Shown here: positions 22,977 to 31,672 of the stretch, piece after piece
How positions within the stretch are numbered: the stretch's first letter is position 1
Layout of the letters: every line of letters begins with the position of its first letter
Assembly (NCBI GenBank): GCA_947568835.1
Contig: OX387602.1
Coordinates: forward strand, 17,473,021-17,537,020
From: Protonemura montana
Taxonomy: Eukaryota; Arthropoda; Insecta; Plecoptera; Nemouridae
Direction: 5' to 3'
Length of the DNA stretch: 64,000 nt
Translations under genes and position numbers: made by a program
Notes under the pieces: model-generated
What the model saw: the letters and a program-made list of their open reading frames with translations, nothing else
Database searches by the model: none
What the model was told of the DNA's origin: nothing

Positions 22977-23275
22977 GCCCTTAGGTCTAGCATCAAGCGT
23001 CTAGGAACGATTATAATGAGTGTTACGCATCATCAGCGCCACCTGTTGACAGGATTTTGTACTACACTTTGGACAAATATGTTGATATTTTCCTGCTGTA
23101 TTTTCATAGTTATTTTCCGATTAGTTAATGAATTAGATTAAAAATCAGACTTGGCAAATGTCTTCAATTATTACAAGTCCATAGTATAGTACAAAATCCT
23201 GCCAACAGGTGGCGCTGATGATGCTTAACACTAATTATAATCGTTCCTATACGCTTGATGCTAGACGTAAAAGCC
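22977..23275. mobile_element. Inverted-repeat MITE beside the hairpin array
   Basis: About 85-bp arms (22981-23064 and 23186-23270) are inverted copies with over 90% identity, sharing GTCTAGCATCAAGCG and CAGCGCCACCTGTTG, around a 120-bp AT-rich centre. The arm similarity extends outward as GGC(C/T)(C/T)TTA. No target duplication could be defined with certainty. The right end abuts the hairpin array at 23279, and the left flank (CACTGGCGCTGG, about 22967) resembles the CTGGCGC module of the hairpins. Confidence 0.75.
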
Positions 23276-23278
23276 CCG

Positions 23279-23319
23279 GTGCATGAGCGACTGGCGCTCC
23301 GCGCCAGTCGCTCATGCAC
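23279..23319. repeat. Hairpin 1 (19-bp perfect stem, TCC loop)
   Basis: The stem 23279-23297 pairs with 23301-23319. On the minus strand the loop is GGA, closed by C-G. Confidence 0.93.
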
Positions 23320-23362
23320 GCTGCTGGGCCCTGGCGCGGAGCGCCAGGGCCCAGCAGCGTGC
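23316..23362. repeat. Hairpin 2 (22-bp perfect stem, GGA loop)
   Basis: The stem 23316-23337 pairs with 23341-23362, sharing four bases with hairpin 1, so only one of the two can be fully extruded. Confidence 0.93.
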
Positions 23363-23418
23363 CGGTGCGCCCGTGCACCTGAGCGCGCTTCGCGCGCTCA
23401 GGTGCACGGGCGCACCGG
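23362..23418. repeat. Hairpin 3 (27-bp perfect stem, TTC loop)
   Basis: The stem 23362-23388 pairs with 23392-23418 with no mismatch. The minus-strand loop is GAA. It is the longest stem of the array. Confidence 0.93.
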
Positions 23419-23458
23419 TGAGCGTCCAAGCGCGCGAAGCGCGCTTGGACGCCCACCG
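23416..23458. repeat. Hairpin 4 (14-bp stem plus outer 5 bp, GAA loop)
   Basis: The stem 23422-23435 pairs with 23439-23452; after one A/C mismatch, 23416-23420 pairs with 23454-23458. The centre contains the GCGAAGC motif. Confidence 0.9.
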
Positions 23459-23462
23459 CTGC

Positions 23463-23493
23463 GCGCTTACGCGCGCGAAGCGCGCGTAAGCGC
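23463..23493. repeat. Hairpin 5 (14-bp perfect stem, GAA loop)
   Basis: The stem 23463-23476 pairs with 23480-23493. The centre contains GCGAAGC. Confidence 0.93.
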
Positions 23494-23496
23494 TAC

Positions 23497-23547
23497 AAAA
23501 TTGCGGAGCGCGACTGGCGCGAAGCGCCAGGAGCGGTCCGCAATTTT
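23497..23547. repeat. Hairpin 6 (24-bp stem with three mismatches, GAA loop)
   Basis: The stem 23497-23520 pairs with 23524-23547. Mismatches lie at 23508, 23512 and 23513. Its outermost pairs are AAAATT/AATTTT, the only AT-rich end in the array. Confidence 0.9.
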
Positions 23548-23620
23548 CCTGGTATCTATAGTATGCGCTCAAAAAAGAAAATTAGAGGTCTTAATGAATT
23601 AGAGATCACTGCGGGAGTTG

Positions 23621-23705
23621 TACGGACGGGATTCGAACCCGGGACCCCGGCAATTTCAGCAATACTCACTAGAGGTAGTGCCTTGTACCGCTCGACCACG
23701 CGGAC
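23621..23705 (-). mobile_element. tRNA-Leu/Ser-like SINE head or tRNA relic
   Basis: The minus strand reads GTCCGCGTGGTCGAGCGGTA (A box) and CCCGGGTTCGAATCCCG (near-perfect B box) about 50 bases on, with room for a long variable arm. The acceptor stem does not pair and the anticodon loop is only four bases, so a working tRNA is unlikely. Confidence 0.55.
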
Positions 23706-23810
23706 ATAGTTACACAGGCATTTTTATGGTATATAAATTCTTCTGACTGCAGCTACCATATGTGAATAATTTGAATGTCGTATTCCAATGGAAAAAATAT
23801 CCTGTCAGTG

Positions 23811-23890
23811 AGCGGGATCGAACCAGGTCACAATGAAGTTTGTTGGTTCCGAAGCAACGACATGTCCATTGTGCTACGCAGACGGTCGCC
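23811..23890 (-). mobile_element. tRNA-like SINE head or tRNA relic
   Basis: The minus strand has CTGCGTAGCACAATGG (A box) and CTGGTTCGATCCCGC (B box) at tRNA-like spacing. Acceptor ends do not pair. It lies among three other tRNA-like units of the same orientation. Confidence 0.5.
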
Positions 23891-24150
23891 CCTGCTGTGG
23901 TAAACTGAATATATTTTTATTTCATATCTTATGGCCAGTATTGTATACTTATGCTTGTAAATCATCTATAAATTACTTATTTACTAATGCATTGATTGCT
24001 TACCTGCTTGTCTCACTTGCCATGTGCCAGTTCCGGTTTATTATTTTGTTTTTCATAAACTACGAGCAGTAATCTGCGGTAATACCACCGGGCTGTCTCA
24101 GTCTGATGAAAATATCTAAAAATTGTGATAGGTATCTCAAACGCGTGACC

Positions 24151-24585
24151 GAACGGTTTGGTGTGTTGGAAACACCGGTTCCCATGAGATCACCGAAGTT
24201 AAGCAACACTGTACTGAGTCAGGTTTCGAATGGGTGACCATCATGCACATGACCAGTCCTGTTCGGGAGGGAGGTTAGAGGGATGAAAGTTAGTACAGCA
24301 ACTTCATTCGCCTTGCTTTCAACCTCTTGACAGCATGGATTTATGGAGGGATCCTGCTGGTCAAGTTATACAGTCTTTCGGAAGGGACGTTAAGCCGGTG
24401 GTCCTCATGGTGCTTTTCGACAGGAGTAGGCTACGTGCCGGCACCGGGTTTCCCCTCCTCCCTTCTAGGCTACGTTATGTTCATCATCATCCACTCATTC
24501 ACCGACGCCATTAGACCAGTGCCACATGGCCAGATGTCAAAACAGTGTGTCATTCAACACCACAAATAAATAAAATCAAACGCGT
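24151..24585 (+). mobile_element. 5S rRNA-headed SINE, full-length copy
   Basis: The head begins GAACGGTTTGGTGTGTTGGA and contains GATCACCGAAGTTAAGCAAC and AATGGGTGACC, corresponding to the A and C boxes of 5S rRNA. The body has GGAAGGGACGTTAAGC, and the 3' end is GTCAAAACAGTGTGTCATTC then AACACCACAAATAAATAAAA. It is the only plus-strand copy in the window and among the best preserved. Confidence 0.88.
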
Positions 24586-25841
24586 GGTCACCTGTGACTT
24601 GAAAAATCACCCACATAATCCATGGATCAACAGACGGGCGAGCAGTTAATAACATTTAACAAAAAATATTCTTTCTCAACATGTTGAGCTCAACAATTCT
24701 TCTTTTCCCCATATTCTGCACCTGGACTTATTTTATCTGGGTGTGATCTCACCACACTAGGAACAAGAAGCCCAAAATGAATTAACAAAATCTATTACAA
24801 TCTTTATGTGACTATAATAATGTATAACAACACATTTTTGAGAACATTGAAATAAATGACACATATTGTCTAACTGCAAGCCAACTTTTTGCTTGGCTGT
24901 CTGCTCAACGATATGATTAACATTTACATAATGAATACAACGATCTAAACCAACGAGTTCTTATCTCTACACATTCATGGAATATACATTGAAGTTACTA
25001 TTAATTGAGATTAAATGGTCAATGGCCAAGGGAGAAACGAGAAAGAGATACTATGTGTCTTCCGGGAGACTCATTAACATCAAGATCTACCTGCAAGAGT
25101 TACCAATCTTTTAGCAATGTGCTTGGTAAACATTTTATCACTAAACTTCTTTTCATTGGTTTTACCAGCTTCCAAAATTATTATTTTTTACAAAACAATA
25201 GTTAAATAAAATAAATACAAAAGCTGAGTTTTCAGCTGTGTCAAAATAAAAACGTAGCGTGTGAGGGAGACTTTTGATCATTTTCAAGTGACTTTTTAAG
25301 TTTTTTCTAACATGAAAGGGACGATAATTTGATGTACTTTGTACAGTCCCTCTATCTGCCAAGAAGAACGACTAGAGGTTACTTATAATAACCTGCTGAC
25401 ATGGCAGACATTGATCTACAGCCCAATCTATCTAAACATATATTTGTTTAAAAAAAAATATATATAAAAAAAATATATATAAAGAATCTTGATTTTCTTC
25501 CTTGACTAAAAAAAAATGCCCAAACAAGGTGAATAATTCAACTCGCAATAGCTTGTACACTGGCCTTCGTCATTAAAAAAGCAGTATCACATTGACCTAA
25601 GCAACTTCTAGATAAACATTCTAATATGCAATTTGCAATTCCAAATTGCAAGTTGTTTTTTACAGGCAAGAAGTCCTCTAATCAACAAAACGTTACGTGA
25701 AGAAAATTATCAGATACTATGAAGTTGGAAGACTTGTAACATTTATAAAGCTTGCTTAGCAATAAGATGAAGACATAATCGTGGTCTGTCCGACACAAGC
25801 TTTGGCAAATATCTGTGCTGCAAATTTCAGCAGACACGAAA
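24586..25841. other. Intergenic DNA / probable 3' UTR of the FOG-family gene
   Basis: AT-rich, including a (TA)n/A-rich stretch at about 25450-25490. No gene is recognised. The part nearest 25842 should be the minus-strand 3' UTR. Confidence 0.4.
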
Positions 25842-26396
25842 TTAACGGACGACAGGCGCTTCGGTCTGGTTCGACCTAGACTCCCCCAAGCAGTAAAACT
25901 TCTTGTGAACAATAAAGTTGGATAAGTAAGCGAACGATATGTTACAAAATTTACAGTATTTCGGTCCCGTCTTTTTCACCAAACTTTCCGATAACAAGTT
26001 AGCACTGTTTTCCATCGCGTGGACAGAACCGGAACTGTTCTCGTGTTCCGAGTCTGAGCAGATGACCGGTTCTGTCTTAATGTTTGTGATGTCGACTGCC
26101 TCCGGTGGCGAGGGTGCAATGTCCTCTTCCTCACGCTTGATGGTCTCCTGGCTTACAGAATCTTCGTGTTCGCCAGGCGTTGGGTCGTCGTCCTTGCCAG
26201 GACTGTGCACCAGCTTGTGGTGACGTACGACGTTGCCCTTGTATGTCGAACTGTAGTTGCAGTGCTCGCAGAAGTGCAGCCGATCGTTCCGGCTGCCGTC
26301 CGTGTCCGGGGATGTCGATGGCGCGGGTGCGGGCATTGCAGGCACTGGGCTTACGGGCTCCTCATCGCCGACCACGCACGAGATGAAGTTCTCCTC
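25842..26396 (-). CDS. FOG-family terminal exon: last CCHH and CCHC fingers
   Basis: The exon starts after TGTTTCCAG with EENFISCVVGDE, matching the conserved block after the HFDKK fingers of vertebrate FOG. A CCHH finger (CEHC...HHKLVH, about 751-772) and the terminal CCHC finger (CKFC...HKKFYC, about 856-877) are intact. Between them lie IKREE and IKTE, both of the hydrophobic-K-x-E type used for SUMO attachment, near K795 and K815; FOG proteins are known SUMO targets, but use here is inference. The stop is TAA at 25842-25844. Confidence 0.95.
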   Translation of the reverse strand, partial: EENFISCVVGDEEPVSPVPAMPAPAPSTSPDTDGSRNDRLHFCEHCNYSSTYKGNVVRHHKLVHSPGKDDDPTPGEHEDSVSQETIKREEEDIAPSPPEAVDITNIKTEPVICSDSEHENSSGSVHAMENSANLLSESLVKKTGPKYCKFCNISFAYLSNFIVHKKFYCLGESRSNQTEAPVVR

Positions 26397-29300
26397 CTGG
26401 AAACAGAGGGATAATGGTGAGGTCAGCTCTCAGGTTTGCCATCCATAAAAATAAATAAATAATTTTATTATATTATTTGTATAATAATGGGAAAATGTGA
26501 GAAATTGTTTCTGGTTGTATAGTGGATTGTTTCTTGTTTCGAAAAGACGATTTTCTCAGACATCACGGTCCAGTCTAGAAGATTTTGCTTCTAATTGATA
26601 CGCAGCAGATTTAATTTTAAAATGTACATATAAATTCAGGCAATCCCATATCAAGATCGGTATAGGAACCCCTGTACACCCCCTGTCGTCCTTAAAATAC
26701 AAATTGCCTCATTGACTGTCTGTTCATTACTACAGGTTTTGACCATAAAAGATATTAAATTATAATATTCCAAAATAATATTTCGGTAGCCCGACACAAA
26801 ATTCTCTAGAACTTTCACCCAACCCACCTGCAAAACCTGCAAAACCCACCTGCAGATCAGTGGCCTTCTTTTCAAAGTGCATCCGTATGTGCGTGCGCAT
26901 GCCGCGCAGCGTGTTCCCCTTGTAGCGACAGATAGTACATCGGAAGGCCTTCACTCCTGAATGGCTGTCCATGTGGCGTTGGGCGGCACTCGCCGTCGCT
27001 GACACGACGTCACAACACAAACACTTCCAGCCGCCACACGTGTGCGCTTCGCTACCCGTCGTCACCGTCTTGCACTTGACACAGCGTCGGCTGCAAAAAG
27101 GAGGCAAAATTAGAGTTGAGAGTGAGTCGACTTACTTGAAGAGTAAGTGGAGAACAGAAGTTTGCTCCCAAGGCAAGCTGGTACTTTGTTTGCAATATAT
27201 TCAGCTCACGTTTAAATCATTTTTAACTATCAATAAAATGCGTTTCCAGATTTTTGTCTTGTCTCTTGCATACAGGTCATTTGAGAGACTAAAAATTGTA
27301 GGATTTGCAGTTTGATTTTTCTGTAGACTTCTTGGGAGTATGTTAAGAGATCTGAAGGACGCTCTGGTTCCGTTGTAAAATAATCAAGCGGAACCCTCTC
27401 CCGCCACTGCTGTCAAAGCTCCGACCAAAGGTTCACAACACTTGGGTTCATTGCGTGTTAAAAAAAGGCACAGCAAGATCAAGAGTCTTTGAGGAACAAA
27501 TGCAAATGTAGAGAATTTTCTTATCAACTGATGAGTTCTGACTCATGATCAAAGTAACCAAATTTTCAAAGTGATAAAACTAGCTATTTTCAGCCTGGAA
27601 AACATTGAAATGTTTTTCTGTTTTTCTTGCATTGCAATGTTTTTATTTTCTTTATATTCTCATCTATCTTGCTTTGATCCAATGAGATCTTTGGTTTTAA
27701 CAAAGTAAAGGGCCATGTGTTGTTCATGGTTAATTAATAGGCTTATCTATTGTAAGTTATAATAGTATAGATAATAGTGTTAGTAGGTTTCTATAATTAA
27801 GTTTTACCTGAAAGTAACTATACCAGTCGTTTTGCAGTCTTCTTTATTCTCAACCCTCTTCGGACAGTAGTATGCCTGGTGCGCCGATAGGTTGTCGAGA
27901 GAGGTGAACTTGATACCGCAAGCTGCACAGATGTACTGGTAGAGCGTAACAGGAGGTTTTGCGGGAATCGTTGCAGGAACGGGACTGGGGGACTTTGCAT
28001 CCTTGCCCATCGGCGTCAAAGGTGCCGGAGAGTGCCCTGGCAAAACAGGGCTGGGGCCTTTTCCATCTGATTCGCTGTTTGGCTCGGTCCGTGCAGAACA
28101 ATAGTGCTTCTTGTGAGCAATGTAATTGTCGTGCAAGCAGAACACTATGTTGCACTCTTGGCATTTGGACACACCTTGCTTGACTAAGACTTGCGGTGGT
28201 AAAGCCATATCATGAGAGGAAGCGCCGCCCAGTTTGGCCATCTTGAGGTTCTGAGGCTTGTTGGGGTCTTCCGGCGAAGAAGCATCTCTGCTGCCGTCGG
28301 TGATGGAGTACCGTCTTTTCACCCCATTGTGTACGATGCCGTTGTGGGGGGATGTTTGCGAGCGATGGCCGCAACTGCCCGGCCGGCAGCACGAGTCAGA
28401 GCTCCGCGGACGCTTGGCGTTGGTCAGGGAAGAGGAAGAGAGAGCAGGAGAGATGGGGGAGGGGGTGGAGGATGTGGAGGAGAGGGGTAACGAAGGGGCG
28501 CAGATGATTTCTTCTGATAGCTCGTTTCTTCTGTTCTCTTTTTCGTCTTCATCAGAGTCGAGATCCACTACCAAGTCACCAGCTTCAGAAGACACTGCAA
28601 AAATTAATTAGAGTATTCAATATTTGCTCATTTTAGTTATCAATTCAACCTGCTTGAATAAAATAATTTTAAGTGAAAGGAAAGAAAAACTCAGAAAGCA
28701 ATTTGGTTATATCTTTGATAAGAGCATTCACCCTTTTCTCCTTTAGTTTACTTCGCATGGTGGCAAGCAGCAGTGCCTTTGTTATTTTTAATTTGTTTTT
28801 CTTTCAAAAAGAGATATAATCTCGTTGAGATAGCAGTTGTAACTTAGTTAAGGTCATTATACTAACGCATGTTACGCATTTTGCACGCTACCAGAATTAA
28901 ATTATAAATTATTCATCGATACTCTAGTGTTGATAAAACTGCATGATTCGGCACCAGACTTGCAAAAATACGATGGGTCAACCCAAGTGCACACTGCAAT
29001 TCTGGAGCGAAAGCACAAAGATAAGAAAATTATAAATATAAATGGAAATTATGAAAGATAGCGGAGGGCATTACCCATTCGGCAAATCGCCACAGGGCAC
29101 GTTCCCTCACCTGAGATCGGCGACCTCCGCATGCTGAGATCCAACGGCAGACTGCTGTCGATGACGCGCATTGGCGTCGCCTTGATTTGATGAGATTTCG
29201 CCTGTTTGGTTGGCTGCATCGAGCCGTCGGGCAGCAGGATACATGCTGTGTTGTGTGCCATCGCCGCCAACGCCGGCAGCATGCTGGCCCCCTGCAGCAT

Positions 29301-31672
29301 TGTCAGCGGCACGAGCACCACCGGTGTCGTCGGTAGCGCCAGATACGATTGCTCCTTAGGAGACTGCGAGGGCGCGGGGTGTGCGACACCTTGCTGCATC
29401 TTGCGTCGGGTCTCGCAGTAGTGCAACTTGTGACCACGCAACGTCTTCGCCGAAGAGAATCGGATGTTGCAGTCCTGGCAGTACCGATCGACGAGATGAG
29501 GGGATGGCGGCTGCACGGGTTCTGATCCACTCCCCGGAGAAGTGGCGTGCATCCGCATATGTCTGTTGAGGCTGACTTTCTTGTCCGCGCTGTAGGAACA
29601 GTGGGGACACGCATATTGTTTCCCTGTGCGTAACGCTTTGGCGGCATGCTCGCCGTCGTTCTGCGTCGCTTCTGTCATGTCCGAGCACATGCTCTTGCCT
29701 TCCTCGCTGTCGCTGTTCTCACCTCGTCCTGAAACCAGAGGCGATGTCTCGATAACACGGTCTATGGTCCCATTGGAATCACACCTTATTTCTTGGGTTT
29801 TCCCCAGTTACTAATTTCAAACTACCATTACGCTAATGCTAAATTTTCTTTGCAAAAATGGCCCCAAATGGTCACTGACAACGATGGAGGATGATACTAG
29901 GTTGAGTCACCGCCGTTTATCGTGTAAAAAAATTTTATTTCGTAATTTCATGCAGATAACTCGCGTTTGAGACAGGTTTACGCTCAATTAATTATTATAA
30001 ATGCTAACTTCAATTATTGATTTACACATATCGATATTTTGAGTCTCAATTATTCAATAGGTTTGTTTAAAAGGACGGTCTCAAACGCCATCAGTTGGCA
30101 CCTAACGTTACCACGTGTTGCCGAATCGTTTACTTAGCAGAAAGTTCAACATTATCGCAGGTCTTCTGACTGTCCCTGGAAACTCAATGCAATTTCTTTG
30201 GTAGCAGCTAAACCCGAAACTAAAATTAGATCTTTCTCCATACGCTTCCGGGTTGTGTATGTAACATTTTTCCGGTCTGGACGAGCATGACAATGGAATT
30301 GGTTTAATTAAGTATGTGTAGAAGCGTCAGATAACCCTTATCTACTATATTTATTTACTGATTTGCCAAAGACTTTGAACTAGAGACTAAACTCTCAAGG
30401 GTACAGATGATCGGGGTAATCCTAAATGGACTAACCTTTCGCCGCCTTGGGCCTGTGTGAGCAGTAGTAGGTCTGATGCGCCTCCAGCGTGCTCAAGGAG
30501 CTGAAGCGTATGCCGCAAGGAGTGCACATGTACACGGGCACTGTTCGGCGGGAAGCAAAGAAACAAAACAGTCAGAACGGCACACTTCACAGAACTGTAC
30601 ATCCACAGAGACAGCGCGGACGAACACACTCTGAGATGCCAGAAGAGGAAGCAAAGGAAAGGCCGACGCCCATGTGCCAAGAAAACTCAAGTGCACAGTA
30701 ATTCAATGTGTTATATATACAGTGAACTGTTGCTTATAGGTTAGGTTTAGAACCGACCGACCAATGTACAGGGATACCAGTCGAAATGAATACAAAAGAT
30801 TTGAGTAATATTTTCGCTTTATCTACTACAATCTATAATCTCGAGACATCAAGGTTTAAATTTTCGAATATATAAACACGTTATCTTTGATCAAGCGCAG
30901 AGCGTTGGCTAGAAGTTATCTATGCGTTTTAATCTCAGTATTAATCTACTTCTCTCACAATTAATCTCAAACTTGATACAGCTTGCTGAGCTATCGAGCG
31001 TAAGATCTTCCAAGCATTTGATCACGGCGTGCGATAAAACACGCACAAAGATTGCTTTTCAAAAATAAATGGCAGGCTTTAACACAAACAGACAGGCACC
31101 CAAGCCGCAAACAAAAACTGCTATTCTAGAACTTTGAACTTTATGCAGACTTTTATCAGTATCACTCAACTATAAATAATTGTGCAAGACAACACCAATT
31201 ATTTATGATTACGGAGCAATGCTAAATACGCTGTTGGAAGTCATGTGAAACGAAAGTAATGTTTAAAATTAACGGCTGCCTCCAAGTAAGTAGCACCTAC
31301 CCTGCACTGAGTCTGCTTTGCTGACAGGCACCTGGGTCGGCGTTGGCGTCGGCGTTGGCAGACAGAAGTACGGACTAGCCGCGAGCGCCGACGGTAGCGC
31401 CGCGAGGAATTCCGCCGTGATGCCTGTGGGTAGCCGAAGAGCAGGGTCCGTGGCAAGCCCAGCTTTCAATCGCAGTCGTGGCACTTCCTCGGCCTTGCTC
31501 TTCGGGGGAGGCGACTCTGCGACGATGACCGAAGGGGGCGTCGCTGTCGGCGTTGGCGTCGGCGTTGGAGTCGGCGTCGGCGTTGTGGTGCCAGCGTCGT
31601 CTCCCTGTACGACAGGCTGCTCGGCGCGGGGCTTCTCACCCTCGACGTCACTCACCCAGTCGTCGTCTTCAC
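25842..31672 (-). CDS. FOG/ZFPM (u-shaped) family GATA cofactor, 5'-incomplete (six exons)
   Basis: Exons, in transcript order 31672-31301, 30540-30436, 29728-29111, 28594-27808, 27090-26850 and 26396-25842, join in frame (phases 1, 1, 1, 2, 0) to give about 891 residues ending in a natural stop. About ten zinc fingers alternate CCHC and CCHH types in the FOG order, with final finger KYCKFCNISFAYLSNFIVHK followed by KFYC, and a PLDLS motif (about residue 354). By family knowledge the CCHC fingers bind the N-terminal finger of GATA factors, and PxDLS recruits the corepressor CtBP; the protein acts in the nucleus as a GATA coregulator in blood, heart and gut development. Vertebrate FOGs are 1,000-1,150 residues, so the N-terminal part lies upstream, beyond 31672. 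No defect is seen. Confidence 0.93.
26397..26849 (-). other. FOG-family intron
   Basis: This 453-bp phase-0 intron runs from GTGGGT to TTTCCAG on the minus strand. Three GCAG|GT-like donors in tandem lie at its start (26828-26850). Confidence 0.85.
26850..27090 (-). CDS. FOG-family exon: paired CCHH fingers
   Basis: It starts after CCTTTTTGCAG; the first base completes a Ser codon. RRCVKCKTVT and AHTC may form a small Cys/His unit. Two closely spaced fingers follow: WKCLCCDVVSATASAAQRHM (CCHH, about 651-671) and CTICRYKGNTLRGMRTHIRM (CCHH, about 679-699) then HFEKK, among the most conserved parts of all FOG proteins. The exon ends ATDLQ at donor GTGGGT (phase 0). Confidence 0.95.
27091..27807 (-). 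other. FOG-family intron
   Basis: This 717-bp phase-2 intron runs from GTAAAA to TTTTTGCAG on the minus strand. No repeat or RNA is recognised. Confidence 0.85.
27808..28594 (-). CDS. FOG-family exon: two CCHC fingers
   Basis: The acceptor is AATTTTTGCAG; the first two bases complete a Val codon. The exon opens with an acidic stretch (DLDSDEDEKENRR), then a Ser/Pro-rich disordered part. CCHC finger CQEC...HKKHYC (about 510-531) and, after a Pro-rich spacer, CCHC finger YICAACGIKFTSLDNL...HQAYYC (about 588-609) follow; YYCPKR after the latter is typical of FOG. The exon ends GIVTF plus two bases at donor GTAAAA (phase 2). The alternative GTATAG donor 18 bases earlier would break the frame with the next exon. 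Confidence 0.93.
28595..29110 (-). other. FOG-family intron
   Basis: This 516-bp phase-1 intron runs from GTGAGG to TTTTTGCAG on the minus strand. No further feature is seen. Confidence 0.85.
29111..29728 (-). CDS. FOG-family exon: CCHH and CCHC fingers plus CtBP motif
   Basis: It begins after GGTTTCAG with an acidic segment (GRGENSDSEEGKS). The CCHH finger CPHCSYSADKKVSLNRHMRM (about 200-220) is close to vertebrate FOG, and the CCHC finger CQDCNIRFSSAKTLRGHK and HYC (about 243-264) follows at the usual distance. After a hydrophobic, Pro-rich spacer comes SSLPLDLSMRR, containing PLDLS (354-358), the family CtBP-binding site. The donor is CTCAG|GTGAGG (phase 1); reading on gives a spurious 30-residue tail. 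Confidence 0.95.
29729..30435 (-). other. FOG-family intron
   Basis: This 707-bp phase-1 intron runs from GTTAGT to GGTTTCAG on the minus strand. No further feature is recognised. Confidence 0.85.
30436..30540 (-). CDS. FOG-family short exon: one CCHC finger
   Basis: This 105-bp exon encodes VPVYMCTPCGIRFSSLSTLE then AHQTYYCSHRPKAAK, a single CCHC finger (about 130-151) of the GATA-binding type. Both neighbours join in phase 1. The acceptor GCCGAACAG has a weak pyrimidine tract; the donor is AAAG|GTTAGT. It could be skipped without a frameshift, since 105 is divisible by three and both sides are phase 1. Confidence 0.92.
30541..31300 (-). other. FOG-family intron
   Basis: This 760-bp phase-1 intron runs from GTAGGT to GCCGAACAG on the minus strand. 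No feature is recognised. Confidence 0.85.
31301..31672 (-). CDS. FOG-family exon: disordered N-terminal region with TP repeat
   Basis: The acceptor is TTCTTCATCAG; the first two bases complete a Gly codon. The exon reads EDDDWVSDVEGEKP, then a (TP)n run encoded by GGCGTC/GGCGTT-type hexamers on the plus strand, a basic stretch (PRLRLKAGL) and LPTGITAEFLAALPSALAAS, then a second short (TP)n. No zinc finger or enzyme domain is present. It is assigned to the FOG gene by phase match (phase 1), strand and distance rather than by strong similarity. The start codon is not here; at least one further 5' exon is required. Confidence 0.82.

Larger units (their letters stand above)
23279..23547. repeat. 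Array of six abutting GC-rich hairpins with three-base loops
   Basis: Six successive palindromes tile 269 bp with almost no spacer. Centres lie at about 23299, 23339, 23390, 23437, 23478 and 23522. Perfect stems are 19, 22, 27, 14 and 14 bp; the last is a 24-bp stem with three mismatches, and the fourth gains five more pairs after one mismatch. Each loop is exactly three bases: TCC, GGA, TTC, GAA, GAA, GAA, so every hairpin shows C-GNA-G on one strand. Hairpins 1, 2 and 6 share the CTGGCGC/GCGCCAG inner stem; 3, 4 and 5 share (GC)n inner stems; the outer stems are unrelated. The block is CpG-dense in an AT-rich neighbourhood. It encodes no credible protein: open frames on both strands are a palindrome artefact. 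Function unknown. Confidence 0.93.

Noticed and set aside
23279..23547. CRISPR array
   Set aside because: Units are palindromes of differing sequence without constant repeats and spacers, and the genome is eukaryotic.
23247..23602. Overlapping Arg/Ala-rich open frames on both strands
   Set aside because: They fall on the hairpin array; a GC-rich palindrome lacks stop codons on both strands and reads almost the same each way. No codon bias or homology.
23621..23705. Functional tRNA-Leu or tRNA-Ser gene
   Set aside because: The A and B boxes are good, but the anticodon loop has four bases and the acceptor stem fails.
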